Shown: positions 1 to 11,400 of the stretch, in pieces
Layout: each line of letters opens with the position of its first letter
How positions within the stretch are numbered: the first letter of the stretch is position 1
NCBI GenBank assembly: GCA_037693485.1
Contig: CM075350.1
Coordinates: forward strand, 123,936,001 to 124,000,000
Direction: 5' to 3'
DNA length: 64,000 bases
Source of the DNA: Kitagawia praeruptora
Lineage: Eukaryota; Streptophyta; Magnoliopsida; Apiales; Apiaceae
Notes under the pieces: model-generated
Told to the model about the DNA's origin: nothing
What the model saw: only the letters and a program-made list of their open reading frames with translations
Database searches by the model: none
Translations under genes and position numbers: made by a program

Positions 1-240
1 AAATTAACCACGAGCACTTCATATGTGATATTGTTAACAAAATAGTTGATATCTAAGAATAATTATTTTATCTATGCATTTCTTATATGAGATTATGAAT
101 AAAACAATTTATCTCAAAATAATAATTATTCTCTCCATTTCAAAAATATAAGAAAATTTTCTGTAAAATTTATTTAGATGGGTAGGTCTATAAATAATTA
201 TAAATAATGTACACAAGTTATAATATAAGTAATTTATCTT
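1..240. repeat. Partial copy of a long AT-rich repeat, window edge
   Basis: The window opens inside a repeat whose start (AAATTAACCACGAGCAC) recurs near 2861 and 3820. The similarity continues through TTTAGATGGGTAGGTCTATA. The left part of this copy lies outside the window. No coding sequence is visible. Confidence 0.75.
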
Positions 241-323
241 AAATGAATAGTTTAATATATATTAAACATGATATAACCCAAAACATATTTATATATGTGG
301 TTAAGGAATTCCATTATAAGTAT

Positions 324-502
324 AAATGTCCATCTAGCCAAGTTGGTTGGTGAGTTTAGTTTCATTATGAGATGTCATGGGTTCAACTCTTTGGAACAAC
401 AATATTTTTTAAATATTATAATTGAGTTTGGTTCGGGAGCTAATTTATTTGCTCAGGATGCAGGTTTGACAAGTACCTGTTCTCCTATTATATATAGAAA
501 GA
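324..502 (+). repeat. tRNA-derived SINE-like unit, copy 1
   Basis: This copy has a polymerase III box A-like stretch (TCTAGCCAAGTTGGTTGG) and, about 35 bases later, a box B-like stretch (GGGTTCAACTCT). They sit in the order and spacing of a tRNA gene, but no full cloverleaf can be drawn. It ends in CTCCTATTATATATA. The same unit recurs five times between 4147 and 5601. Calling it a SINE is inference from the boxes and copy number. No A-rich tail or target duplication was defined. Confidence 0.55.
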
Positions 503-883
503 TGCACTGTTCTAATTCAAATCTCTAGTCTCTACTTGGACTAGTAATTTATTAGTTAGTCGCGTATGTGTTCAAAGAATCACAAGGTACGCTACTAAAG
601 CTTCCAATTATAGGTAATCCAAGGCTCCTTTGCATTGCAAAACAAAAATTGGATATATCATCTCTCTTCTTCTCTTCTACCCACTGCAAAGTCAACGTTC
701 ACATTTCATTATCAAACGTTCACTTTCTATTTCTGATAGAAAAATTCAAGCGCAAATATAAAGTTTAAATTCATTCTTCTACTTTTAATTTTGAACCTTA
801 ATATAAATATAAAAATGTTTACATTCATTCTACTACTTCTTCTTTTTCTTCTTATTCAATCATCCTTTTCAATTCAATGGCTC

Positions 884-1194
884 AATTTTTGCATTCAGGT
901 GCAAATATACCCTAAGTTGAGGGCCATGCTTATGATTTTAACACATATGCAGGTGTAATGAATTTCTTTCGAACCATTATAGTAATGGTTTGTAATCTTG
1001 CCAGTATTGAAGATGTCAAGCAAGTGAATGTGATGCACTTTGGTGAATTTTTGGGTTATAATCTTCCTGTCGGGGATGCAAATCATTATTATTTTGTTAG
1101 AATCTACAAAGATGGGCACTCAATCACTTATCTCCTAAAGGTTGGAAATGTATATGTTCATGGATTTCAGTTTGATTATATGCTTTTGTTTTGA
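884..1194 (+). pseudogene. Coding relic resembling the N-terminal part of a ribosome-inactivating-protein domain
   Basis: The open stretch from about 919 to the stop at 1192-1194 encodes a segment reading ...GDANHYYFVRIYKDGHSITY... followed by LKVGNVYVHGF. This order resembles the N-terminal beta-sheet of the RIP family (rRNA N-glycosidases), where a strand ending in D/N-G-K-S-V-T-L-A is followed by a conserved YVxGY. A stop codon upstream (near 915) breaks the frame, and the coding similarity ends at the next stop. The catalytic region of the family, with its Tyr/Glu/Arg pocket, is absent, so no active enzyme is encoded here. The match is from memory of the family and is short. It could be a chance resemblance in AT-rich DNA. 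Confidence 0.35.
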
Positions 1195-1564
1195 ATATTT
1201 CATTTTATCGCCAATGTTAATTTTGTACACATATTTAAAAAAAAATCACATAAAATATAAAAAATTATTGTTTATGCTACTAAAATTATGAAATAGAATT
1301 ATTTTTTAAAATAACATGGATTTGACTGACCGATGATAATATTAATTTTCCGAAAATATTATTGACTATCATAACTTAAAGTCTCATATTTTGGTACACG
1401 AACCATTGTACATGCTAATTTTATATAATCATCGTCTTCTATGTGTTAACATACATAATAATAATATTATTGGATAATTCCAATATTGTAATAGTTTCTT
1501 TTAAATATCATTTCTTTTATTATTATTTCTTCCAATACATTAAAAATTCTCACGAATTTTATCT

Positions 1565-1784
1565 TGTGTTGGTGTATTACCTAAGTTTAAAGTTTACTTT
1601 AGCTCCATAGTTATTTAAATTTTAATTTAGCTCCAAAGTTATTTACAAATGTATTACCGTTAAGACATTCACATACATATTACGTGTATGATTTATAAAC
1701 ACATGTGACATTGTGGCGTAGTGGTAAGAGCATGCATAAGTTACTTGATAGATTCCCATGAACAACACTTTTTTTAGTAAAAAT
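1565..1784 (+). repeat. tRNA-like (SINE-like) tandem repeat, copy A, box B lost
   Basis: The unit begins near GGTGTATTACCTAAGTTT and contains TGGCGTAGTGGTAAGAGC, an almost canonical polymerase III box A. The box B region is missing: the sequence runs from TTGATAGA directly into TTCCCATGAACAAC. The neighbouring copy keeps the intervening CTCAACTTCGA. Confidence 0.6.
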
Positions 1785-1985
1785 GTGTTGGGGTTTTACC
1801 TAAGTTTAATTTAGCTCCATAGTTATTTACAAATGTATTACTCTTGAACGACATTCACCTATTAAGTGTATGGTTTTAAAACACATGTGACATTGTGGCA
1901 TAGTGGTAAGAGCATGCATAAGTTATTTGATAGACTCAACTTCGATTCCCATGAACAACACTTTTTTAATAAATATTAAACATGG
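1785..1985 (+). repeat. tRNA-like (SINE-like) tandem repeat, copy B
   Basis: This second copy of the preceding unit has box A TGGCATAGTGGTAAGAGC and a box B-like ACTTCGATTCCC, followed by CATGAACAACAC and a T-rich end. Box A with a later TTCGATTCC is typical of a tRNA (Gly/Leu-like) ancestor. The two copies lie head to tail. Confidence 0.6.
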
Positions 1986-2505
1986 GGGCAAATTGGTCTT
2001 TTCATGTGCATTAAAAAATCTCATTATTTTTTTTTCTTGTGTTGGCCTATTATATATACTAGCATAATAGCCCGTGCGAGGCACAAGCCATTTCTAGCAT
2101 TGTTGAACATCGCGAAGATTTGTATTATTTGAACGATTTGATGATATTTTTATACATTAGAAATATATGAAACAAATTTGGAGCACGTATGTGAGGAATG
2201 CATGATCAGCAAAAGTGTGGAAGGATACCGTTGTGGCTTCTGATGCCAAAGCAACTTCTTCCTCGACTACCAATAGGCAAGTATATGTCTTTGCAAGAAT
2301 TTAAAGGAAAATGACCATGTAACAAATTATTGAATGCTTTCATGTTTGAAATTTTAGACATTTTACAATACATTTTTAATATTACAAAACCCTTAATTAT
2401 TGTAACATACAAGATCTTATTAAAGTTAAAGTATGAGGTACTCCCTTTGGTCTCCTATTAATATAGAAGAAGATACACTGTTATATAGCACTATATACGT
2501 AATCT
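1986..2505. other. AT-rich stretch without a recognisable gene
   Basis: There are stops in all frames and no splice-like or domain signal that I can recognise. The segment AGCCCGTGCGAGGCAC near 2070 is the only GC-rich island. It resembles motifs scattered in plant repeats, but I cannot assign it. Confidence 0.5.
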
Positions 2506-3090
2506 TAATTATAGTATCGTCTCATAACTCAACGATATATTTATTTAGCCGACATGGAGTACAAATCTCATATATATACATATATAAATGTTTCAAATTT
2601 CCTTTCAAAATTTCATATCTTTCTTATTTCGCTAATTAATTTGCTATATTTTGTATAGTATTTATCATACCGTCTTATAAATAAACTATATATTATATGT
2701 AATTATTAACCAATAATCGATATGTAATCCAAATTGCATTTGTATATTTTTTTTAATAAATTTTCTTAAAATTCATATTTTTAGTATGCCTATAGTTTAA
2801 TTAATTCTAATTTGACCAATCAATTTTAATTTAGTGCATATTTTATTAAATTTGACAACAAAATTAACCACGAGCACATCATATGTGATATTGTTAACAA
2901 AATAGTTGGTCTCAAAGAATATTTATCTTATCTATGCATTTCATATATGAGATTATGAACAAAATAATAATTATTTTCTCCATTTCAAAAATATAAGAAA
3001 TTTTTTTATAAAATTTATTTAGATGGGTAGGTCTATAAATAATTATAAAAAATAATGCGCACAAGTTATAATATAAGTAATTTTACCATA
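2506..3090. repeat. Direct segmental duplication, copy 1
   Basis: The segment from the CGTCTCATAACTCAA motif through GCCGACATGGAGTACAAATC to TTTAGATGGGTAGGTC is repeated at about 3457-4050 with small substitutions and indels. The right part also matches the window start. The whole copy is AT-rich and has no open frame of note. Confidence 0.8.
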
Positions 3091-3456
3091 TGAGATAATA
3101 TGGAACTGTCTAGGGTAATATTCTTATTATCATTGTGCACGCTTAATCTTTTGGATCTTTTTTAATCAAATGTTGAATACAGGTTCGGATACATTAATAA
3201 AACTATGTATTCTAGTTTGTTAGAATTTAAGGTTTAGTAGAATTCATTTTAGCATTAGTAAAATTTATTTATAATTTAATAAATTTTGGGTTCAAGATTA
3301 TGTTTGAATAGTTTTGTTGCTAAAGAAAGAAATGGATGTGATTATGGTGAATTTGTTTGGGAAACAGATGTTGTAGGATGATGGCATTAATGGTGAAAAG
3401 TGATAACATACAAATATACGATGGTGTTTTGAATGTAGTTTTTTTTTCGAAAAAAC
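3091..3456. other. Unique AT-rich spacer between the two duplicated segments
   Basis: The stretch separates the two direct copies. No gene, promoter or repeat signal is visible. Short frames only. Confidence 0.5.
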
Positions 3457-4050
3457 TTTCGTCTCGTAACTCAAAGATGTATTTTATTTAGTTATTTAAT
3501 CGATAACTGATGACCGACATGGAGCACAAATCTCATATATATATAATTGTTTCAAATTTTCTTTCAAAACTTCATATCTTTCTTATTTCACTAATTAATT
3601 TGCTATATTTTGTATAGTATTTATCATACCATCTTATAAATAAACTATATATTATATGTAATTATTAACCAATGATCGATATGTAATCCAAACCGCTTTT
3701 TGTATATATTTTTATAAATTTTCTTAAAATTCATTTTTTTAGTATGCCTATAGTTTAATTGATTCTAATTTGACCAACCAATTTTAATTTCGTGCATTAT
3801 TTATTAAATTTTACAACAAAATTAACCACGAGCACTTCATATGTGATGTTGTTAACAAAATAGTTGATCTCAAAGAATAATTATTTTATCTATGCATTTC
3901 ATATATGAGATTATGAACAAAACAATTTATCTCAAAATAATAACTATTTTCTCCATTTCAAAAATATAAGAATTTTTTTTGTAAAATTTATTTAGATGGG
4001 TAGGTCTATAAATAATTATAAAAAAAATAATGTGCAGAAGTTATAATATA
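3457..4050. repeat. Direct segmental duplication, copy 2
   Basis: This copy matches 2506-3090 in order (CGTCTCGTAACTCAA, GACATGGAGCACAAATC, ATTAACCACGAGCACTTC). It then runs on directly into the SINE-like cluster that follows. Confidence 0.8.
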
Positions 4051-5601
4051 AGTAATTTTATCTTAAATGAATAGTTTAATATATATTAAACATGATATAA
4101 CCCAAAAAACATTTATGTATGTGGTTAATGAATTCCATTATCATTATAAATGTCCATCTAGCTTAATTGGTTGGTGAGTTTAGTTTCATTACGAGAGGTC
4201 ATGAGTTCAATTCCTTGGAACAACGTTATTTTTTAAATATTTCAAAAATATAAGATTTTTTTAAAAAAAATTTATTTAGATGGGTAGGTCTATAAATAAT
4301 TATAAAACAATATTGTGCACAAGTTATAATATAAGTAATTTTATCTTAAATGAATAGTTTAATATATATTAAATTTGATATAACCCAAAAAACATTTATG
4401 TATGTGGTTAATGAATTCCATTATCATTATAAATGTCCATCTAGCCTAATTGGTCGGTGAGTTTAGTTTCATTATGAGAGGTCATGAGTTCAACTCCTTG
4501 GAACAACATTATTTTTTAAATATTATAATTGATCGGAGTTAGGTTCGGGAGCTAATTTATTTGCTCAGGATGCAGGTTTGACAAGTACATGTTCTCCTAT
4601 TATATATAGTTGTAAAATTTATTTAGATGGGTAGGTCTATAAATAATTATAAAAAAATAATGTGCACAAGTTATAATATAAGTAATTTTATCTTAAATGA
4701 ATAGTTTAATATATATTAAACATGATATAACCCAAAAAACATTTATGTATGTGGTTAATGAATTCCATTATCATTATAAATGTTTATCTAGCCTAATTGG
4801 TTGGTGAGTTTAGTTTCATTATGAGAGGTCATGAGTTCAACTCTTTGGAACAACATTATTTTTTAAATATTTCAAAAATATAAGAAATTTTTTTCTAAAA
4901 TTTATTTAGATGGGTAGGTCTATAAATAATTATAAAAAAAATAATATGCACAAATTATAATATAAGTAATTTTATCTTAAATGAATAGTTTAATATATAT
5001 TAAATATGATATAACCCAAAAAACATTTATGTATGTGGTTAATGAATTCCATTATCATTATAAATGTCCATCTAGCCTAATTGGTTGGTGAGTTTAGTTT
5101 CATTATGAGAGGTCATGAGTTCAACTTCTTGGAGCAACATTATTTTTTAAATAGTATAATTGAGTTAGGTTCGGGAGCTAATTTATTTACTCAGGATGCA
5201 GGTTTGACAAGTACCTGTTCTCCTATTATATATAGTTGTAAAATAGTTATAAAATTTATTTAGACGGGTAGGTCTATAAATAATTATAAAAAAATAATGT
5301 GCACAAGTTATAATATAAGTAATTTTATCTTAAATGAATAGTTTAATATATATTAAACATGATACAACCCAAAAAACATTGATGTATGTGGTTAATGAAT
5401 TCCATTATCATTATAAATGTCCATCTAGCCTAATTGGTTGGTGAGTTTAGTTTCATTATTAGAGGTCATGAGTTCAACTCCTTGGAACAACATTATTTTT
5501 TAAATATTATAATTGAGTTAGGTTCGGAGTTAGGTTCGGGAGCTAATTTATTTGCTCAGGATGCAGGTTTGACAAGTACTTGTTTTCCTATTATATATAG
5601 A
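4051..5601 (+). repeat. Cluster of five head-to-tail SINE-like units with alternating lengths
   Basis: The block AAATGTCCATCTAGC, with box A-like and box B-like (GAGTTCAACTCC) motifs, starts at about 4147, 4432, 4779, 5062 and 5415. Spacings alternate between about 285 and 350 bases, because every second unit lacks the tail containing GGTTCGGGAGCTAATTTATT and TGCAGGTTTGACAAGTAC. The array is therefore a repeated dimer of about 632 bases. Short frames running across box B and the tail are by-products of the repeat and not genes. Confidence 0.75.
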
Positions 5602-6399
5602 AAGATAATATATTAGTAAAATTTATGAACTTTCTCAAGTAGTATCCACCCCATTCCCTGAAGTGATTGTGATAGTATAAAGAAATTAAATTTTATAAAT
5701 CTTGTATGGTTATGATATTCTAATATGAACTCAGCTTTGACAGTCAAGCTTTCCCGATTTAGTATTATAGCCTCAGGCACTCTTGCATGTGCTTTTATTA
5801 ATCAAACGTCTCAATTTTATACTTGAGTACCTGGACGCAAATATGAACTCATTTAATTGTATCTTTAATATACGCATAAGGAATATTTTTTTGTTTAAAA
5901 TAAAATGACTTGTGTCAATACTATACAACAAAACATGAGACATCCAAAGGGGGAGTATTGTATATATTGGATGTCCCGTTTCATATTCTATATTAAATGC
6001 TCCAGAAGAGCATGTATATTAATATCATGGTATTGAATGAAAAAAAATCTAATATTATTGATGTCATTATACTCTACCAAGTGAAAGAGAATCGACTATG
6101 CGGTTACGATATTTCATATTACATAAAAAAATCGTTGAGGTATATATTAAAGTAAACCAGAAGTTTACTTATAACTTTATAGTTGTAAACGACAATATTA
6201 TGAAAGATATTAATTGAAATTTTAAATGGACGTTGATCGAAGAACTAGTAGATTCTTCTCAAAATATATGTTATTGGTTTATAAGGCAAATTGATGCTTG
6301 AACTATATGTTATTCCTTCACTTGGTTTTTATCCCATAGGGTTTTTCTAGTATGGTTGCAACGTGATATTATTTCATATAACGGACATCCAAGGGGGAG
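5602..6399 (+). mobile_element. Degenerate 3' internal remnant of a copia-type element
   Basis: The region lies directly upstream of an LTR-like block. It ends in ACATCCAAGGGGGAG, a typical polypurine tract context for plant copia elements. A second ACATCCAAAGGGGGAG-like tract occurs near 5944. No reverse-transcriptase or integrase motif survives in any frame, so this is only the non-coding tail of an old insertion. Confidence 0.45.
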
Positions 6400-6637
6400 T
6401 GTTATAAATAATATATTTATGTGGATGTCCTTTAACTTTTCATTTCTAGACTTTTGACTTTTCAAATCTAGGCCTTTAGCTTTCCAACTTCTTGTACTCT
6501 TGTCATGTTAAAGCCTATAAATAGACACTGATATTAAGGATGTAAAGTCACACCAAAATATGAATAATAGAAGGATCTCTCCTCTCTCTATTATGTAGCT
6601 CTCTATAATTTCTTATATTATATATTATTACATAACA
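6400..6637 (+). mobile_element. 3' LTR (238 bp) of an old copia-type element
   Basis: The block starts TGTTATAAATAAT right after the polypurine tract AAGGGGGAG and ends ATTACATAACA. It therefore has TG...CA termini with a short inverted match (TGTTAT/ATAACA). A TATA-like CCTATAAATAG lies near 6512. No matching 5' LTR is present in the window, so the element is truncated or nested. Confidence 0.6.
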
Positions 6638-7039
6638 ATTACCAAGTAGATTTGTTTTTGTGTTGTGTGAGCATGTTGTTTAAGTTTTGTAAATGTTGCA
6701 ATATGTATTAGTTTTTTACTAAATTGATGAATTGATGGTGAAAATAGGTAGATATGCTCTTATACATATGTATTAGTTGTACACAATTATTAATTTTTAA
6801 AAAATTTAGTAATCATATCTATTTTATTTTTTATTTTTTTTGTCAATGAATTTATTGATTTATGACTTATTTGTCAAATATATTAAACAACATACTAAAA
6901 TTTCTTGGGAGATGAACAAATCATGTATAAGTACGACTAATAAAAAATATTAAACAAAATGATATAAGTATGTATACATTCGTTACATAATATAACAATT
7001 GATACGATAATTTGTTTTTATTATGTGTGACACGATCAA
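6638..7039. other. AT-rich spacer left of the intact copia element
   Basis: There are no open frames, RNA-gene boxes or repeats that I can recognise. The stretch ends at the target duplication TTAAC (7040-7044). Confidence 0.5.
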
Positions 7040-7044
7040 TTAAC

Positions 7045-8392
7045 TGTTAGAAAATGGAGTTTTAGAGCATAAGTATTTTATGTTCTTGATGTTAATTCCG
7101 GATTTTAACGATTGGAAATTGTTCCTTGTTATGAGGACTTAAATTTTCATTTATGGGTCTAAGTAATTTTCTTAGTAAAACCCATAGAGAAATGGAGTTG
7201 AAGTTAGTAGCTTGAATAAGCTTGAAATGAGAATGTGTATTTGTCCCACATTGAAATGAATAAAGGGGGTTGTTGGCTTTATATAGAATCACACACATGG
7301 GTAGTGTACAACTACTAAGGTGTATGATGGTGCATGGTGTTACTGTGTGCTCCACGCGCACACACACATACACACACGCGCCGCCGCCGCCCGCCACGCC
7401 ACGCCACGACACGTCTCGACTCGGGTCGTGTCGGCTCGGTCGAAGGGCGATTTGGGCGAATGTCTCGGCGTCTCGCGTACGCGAGGCGACCTGGGCGAGG
7501 GATTTTATTTCTGTGTTTAAATAATATTTTAATTATAATAAATATATATATCAACTAGAAGACATCTAATACTGATGGGCTCAAGTCCTGATGAAGTCCT
7601 GAAGGTACTACCAGATCCTGATGCTGGATCAAATACTGATGGACCTCAAGTCCTGACGGTATCAGATCCTGACGGACGAAAATCCCGATGGATCAGATCC
7701 TGATGTTGGGTCAGAATTTGATAATATATATATTTGTATAATTAAAATAAAAACTGATATGTGTGGATAAATATAACGTAACAGTTACGATTTATTAAAT
7801 CAACCGTTTTGATTTTATTAAATCAGCCGTTTCATTTTATTAAATGTAAATCGGCAGTTACAATATTAATTGGGTGGCATCAGTTACGTTTAGCCTCTCC
7901 TATAAATAGAGAGCTAAGCTACTGATTGTAAATACACGGAACACACAGACCACACCCTACATTCTCTTCTCTTCTCTGCACTCTCTGTTCTCCTCCTATT
8001 ATAGTTTATGTTACTTAGGGTTTTCTGGCGACTGAGGTGATAGTCGAAGTTGAGTATTCTGATTGCTGTGATCACTGTACTCGGAGCTGTTTTATCCTGG
8101 GAGAGGTGTTGCAAGCATCCCAACACAGTTGTAAGTGGGGGCAATTATCTCTTCAAGAGCAGTCAGGCTTTCTAGCAAATCCTGACGACTCAGCTGTTTG
8201 TTTTACTTGTTTTACATACTGATATAGCTATGGCTACTGGTATGTTTTCTACCTTCTCTTTGTTCTATCAATTACTGACATGCATGTGTTTTACCTTCAT
8301 GTTTTGTTTCGCTAATTGTATGCTTGGCCTGGACTTGTTAAATACGATATATAACTGCCTCTATGTTGCTGTTTTTGTAAATGTTTCCAACA
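7045..8392 (+). repeat. 5' LTR of the copia element (1,348 bp)
   Basis: It begins TGTTAGAAAATGGAG and ends TTTCCAACA, matching the 3' LTR. It contains a GC-rich patch with a CA/CG-rich run (about 7360-7500), a block of degenerate repeats built on TCCTGATG (about 7570-7720), a promoter TATA at 7901 and a pyrimidine-rich leader. Unlike the 3' LTR it lacks two inserts of roughly 35-40 bases, but carries extra CGCC repeats. Confidence 0.93.
7901..7909 (+). promoter_or_regulatory. TATA box of the 5' LTR promoter
   Basis: TATAAATAG sits in the LTR about 490 bases before its end. It is followed about 30 bases later by the likely transcript start region, and the same motif is conserved in the 3' LTR. 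Confidence 0.65.
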
Positions 8393-8430
8393 TTCTTGAA
8401 GAGATAATTGGTTATATAGTATTTAGCATA

Positions 8431-11400
8431 ATGGTTAACGAGAGTGAGATTCCTGCTAGTGGTAGTTCGGTTGCATCTGCTGGGGTCATTGATTGGACCA
8501 CTTACAGTTTTCCACAACCCGTGGAATTAACTGGCTTGCCAGAAAAATTCAATGGGGGCGTTGGATTTTCTCGTTGGTAGAAAAGGATGAAGTTGTGGTT
8601 GACTGTGAAGGGTCTATGGCCTGTTGTGGAATATGAGAAGCCGGTTGTGGATCAAGAGAAGGCTGAATCAGTTAAGAGTTATGCGAAGTGGGCTGAGAAG
8701 GATGGGGTTGCTAGGGCAGCAATTCTGGCTGCTCTAACCAACACATTGTTTGATGTGTACTCCTCTGATGCCTACACAGCAAAACTCTTATGGGAGAAGC
8801 TGGACCAGACACATAATACTGGCTCACAAGGTCTGGAAAAGTATTCTATGGCTAGGTTCCTTGATTTCAAGCTGGTGGATAATAAGTCCATGACTGAGCA
8901 AGTGCATGAATTCGAGATGATAGTGCATGCTTTGAAGGAGTCTGGAATGGACCTCCCCGAAAAGTTTAAGGTGATGAGTGTGATTGAAAAGCTCCCAAAG
9001 TCTTGGGAAGAGTTCTCTCTCTCCCTGAAAAGACAGAAAGGAGAGATCACCTGGACCAACCTTATGCTGGACATCTCGGTGCAAGAACAACACAAGTCCA
9101 AACAGGGACATGTGATGCCAACTGAGCATGGAAGTTCGAAGGTAAATGTAGCAACTGTAGGACAGAAAAGGAAGGCTGTCTTTTAGAAGGGTAATAGTAA
9201 TAAACCTAAGAATGACAAGGATAAGGCCAAGAAACCAAAGGCAAACAAACCATGTTGGTCTTGTGGGCAGGTTGGGCACTGGAGTAAGGACTGCCCTACA
9301 AAGAAAGCAAAGAAAGCCGAGGGGGTAGCTCAAGCGAATGCTGTGCTTGGAACCTCAAGTGGGCCTGTAGTGAACATGGTTGTTGGTGAGGCTTTGGCTT
9401 CTGAAACCAACGAAGACCGGTATGTTACCTACAACCCTGTACTATTTTCCACTTATCTGTCAAATGAATGGTTGATTGATACTGGAGCTAATGTGCATAT
9501 TTGTGCTGACATTAGTTTATTTGTATCTTATCAACAGAGTCATAGCCTGACAGTGACGATGGGGAACGCAAGTGCTGCTCAAGTACATGGAATAGGAAAC
9601 GTGGACTTGAAGTTTCCTTCGGGTCGTATTCTATCCCTGACGAGAGTGCATCATGTTCCCAACATGCGTAGAAATATAATAAGTGGAAGCTGTTTAGTAG
9701 CTAATGGTTTTGAAGTCTCTCTTAAATGTAATAAAGTAGTTCTTATTCATACTGGTACTTTCTTTGGCAAGGGTTACTTGTCAAATGGTTTGTTTGTAAT
9801 AAATGCTGAGCCCGTTTTGGGTGCTTTAAATAAGATTACTCCTTCTGTTAACTATGTTGAATCTTCAACTTTATGGCATGCTAGACTTGGTCACTTAAAT
9901 TTTGGTGCTCTTAAAAATATGATGAACTTAGAGTTGATTCCAAGACATACCATAGAAAATAATTCTAAATGTCAAGTATGTGTGTCTGCTAAACAAATAA
10001 GGAAACCTTTTCATAATATTGTTAGGGATTCAGACTTGTTAGATTTAGTGCACACTGATATTTGTGAATTTGGTGGTGTGTTGACCAAGGACCATTTTAG
10101 ATACTTCATTACCTTTATAGATGATAGTAGTAGATACTGTTATGTTTATTTACTTAGACCTAAGGATGAAGCACTTAGTAAATTCATTATATATAAAACT
10201 GAAGTAGAAAAACAAACTAGTAAGGTACTTAAAAGGTTGAGATCTGACAGAGGTGGTGAGTATACGAGTAACGCTTTTAATGAATTTTGTGCAAGCAATG
10301 GTATAGTTCATGAAGTTACACCACCATACACACCTGAGTCTAATGGGGTTGCTGAGCGAAAGAACAGAACATTTAAAGATATGATTAATAGTATGCTTAT
10401 TAATTCTGGGTTGCCTAAATACATGTGGGGAGAAGCTCTGAATACGGCTTGCCATATTCTGAATAGAGTTCCTCTGAAACACATGGATAAGACACCCTAT
10501 GAGTTATGGAAGAGCAAGAAGACTAGTCTTAAGTATCTTCGTGTGTGGGGGTGCCTTGCTAAGGTACTTGTCCCTGAACACAAGAGAAAGAAACTAGGTC
10601 CGAAGACTGTTGATTGTATCTTTCTGGGCTATCTTGAGACCACTACAGCTATGAGATTTTTAGTATTAAAATCTGACATAGATGGTATAGTGGCAAACAC
10701 GATAGTTGAGTTTCGTGATGCTACATTCTTTGAGGATGTTTACCCTATGAAGACTGGTATGCCTCTAGTTGCTTCTAATGAAGATCCTACTCACACATCA
10801 AGTTCTATTCCTGATCATGTGAAAAAGATGATAAATGTGGGGGCGGAACCTAGTAGTAGCTCTACTCCTAAGGAGGTAGAGGAACCACGAAGGAGTAAGC
10901 GTGCTAAGGTAGTCAAGGATTTTGGAAGTGATTTTATCACTTACAATGTCGAGGACGAACCTTTAACTTTCCGACAAGCTATGGATTCTTCAGAGTCTAG
11001 GCACTGGAAGGGCGCTGTAAAGAGTGAAATTGACTCTATTGTTTCTAATGGGACATGGGAGTTAGTTGATCTCCCTCCTGGGTGTTCTACTATCGGGTGC
11101 AGATGGATCTTTAAAAGGAAGTTGAACCCTGACGGCTCAATAGATAAGTACAAAGCTAGACTGGTAGCTAAGGGTTTTAAGCAAATGGAGGGCATTGATT
11201 ACTTTGACACATACTCTCCAGTAGCTAGAATGACAACAATCCGAATGCTAGTAGCATTGGCTTCCGTACATGGTCTTATCATCCATCAAATGGATATAAA
11301 GACAGCTTTTCTTCATGGTGAACTTGAAGAAGAGATTTATATGGATCAGCCTGAGGGATTTGTTGCATCTGGTAACGAAAGGAAAGTATGTAAGTTGATC

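Noticed and set aside
2060..2100. Helitron end near AGCATAATAGCCCGTGCGAG
   Set aside because: The motif resembles sequences in some plant Helitrons, but there is no CTRR 3' end with a hairpin and no TC start that I can pair with it.
5081..5616. Repeated small frames starting MVGEFSFIMRGHEFN
   Set aside because: They run across the box A to box B region of the SINE-like units and recur only because the unit recurs.
7270..7558. Several overlapping frames in the GC-rich part of the copia LTR
   Set aside because: GC-rich sequence has few stops. The frames are not conserved between the two LTRs because of indels.
8393..8430. Primer-binding site for the copia element
   Set aside because: The 38 bases after the LTR contain AATTGGTTATATAG, which only loosely matches the usual tRNA-Met complement (TGGTATCAGAGC). 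Too degenerate to annotate as a site.
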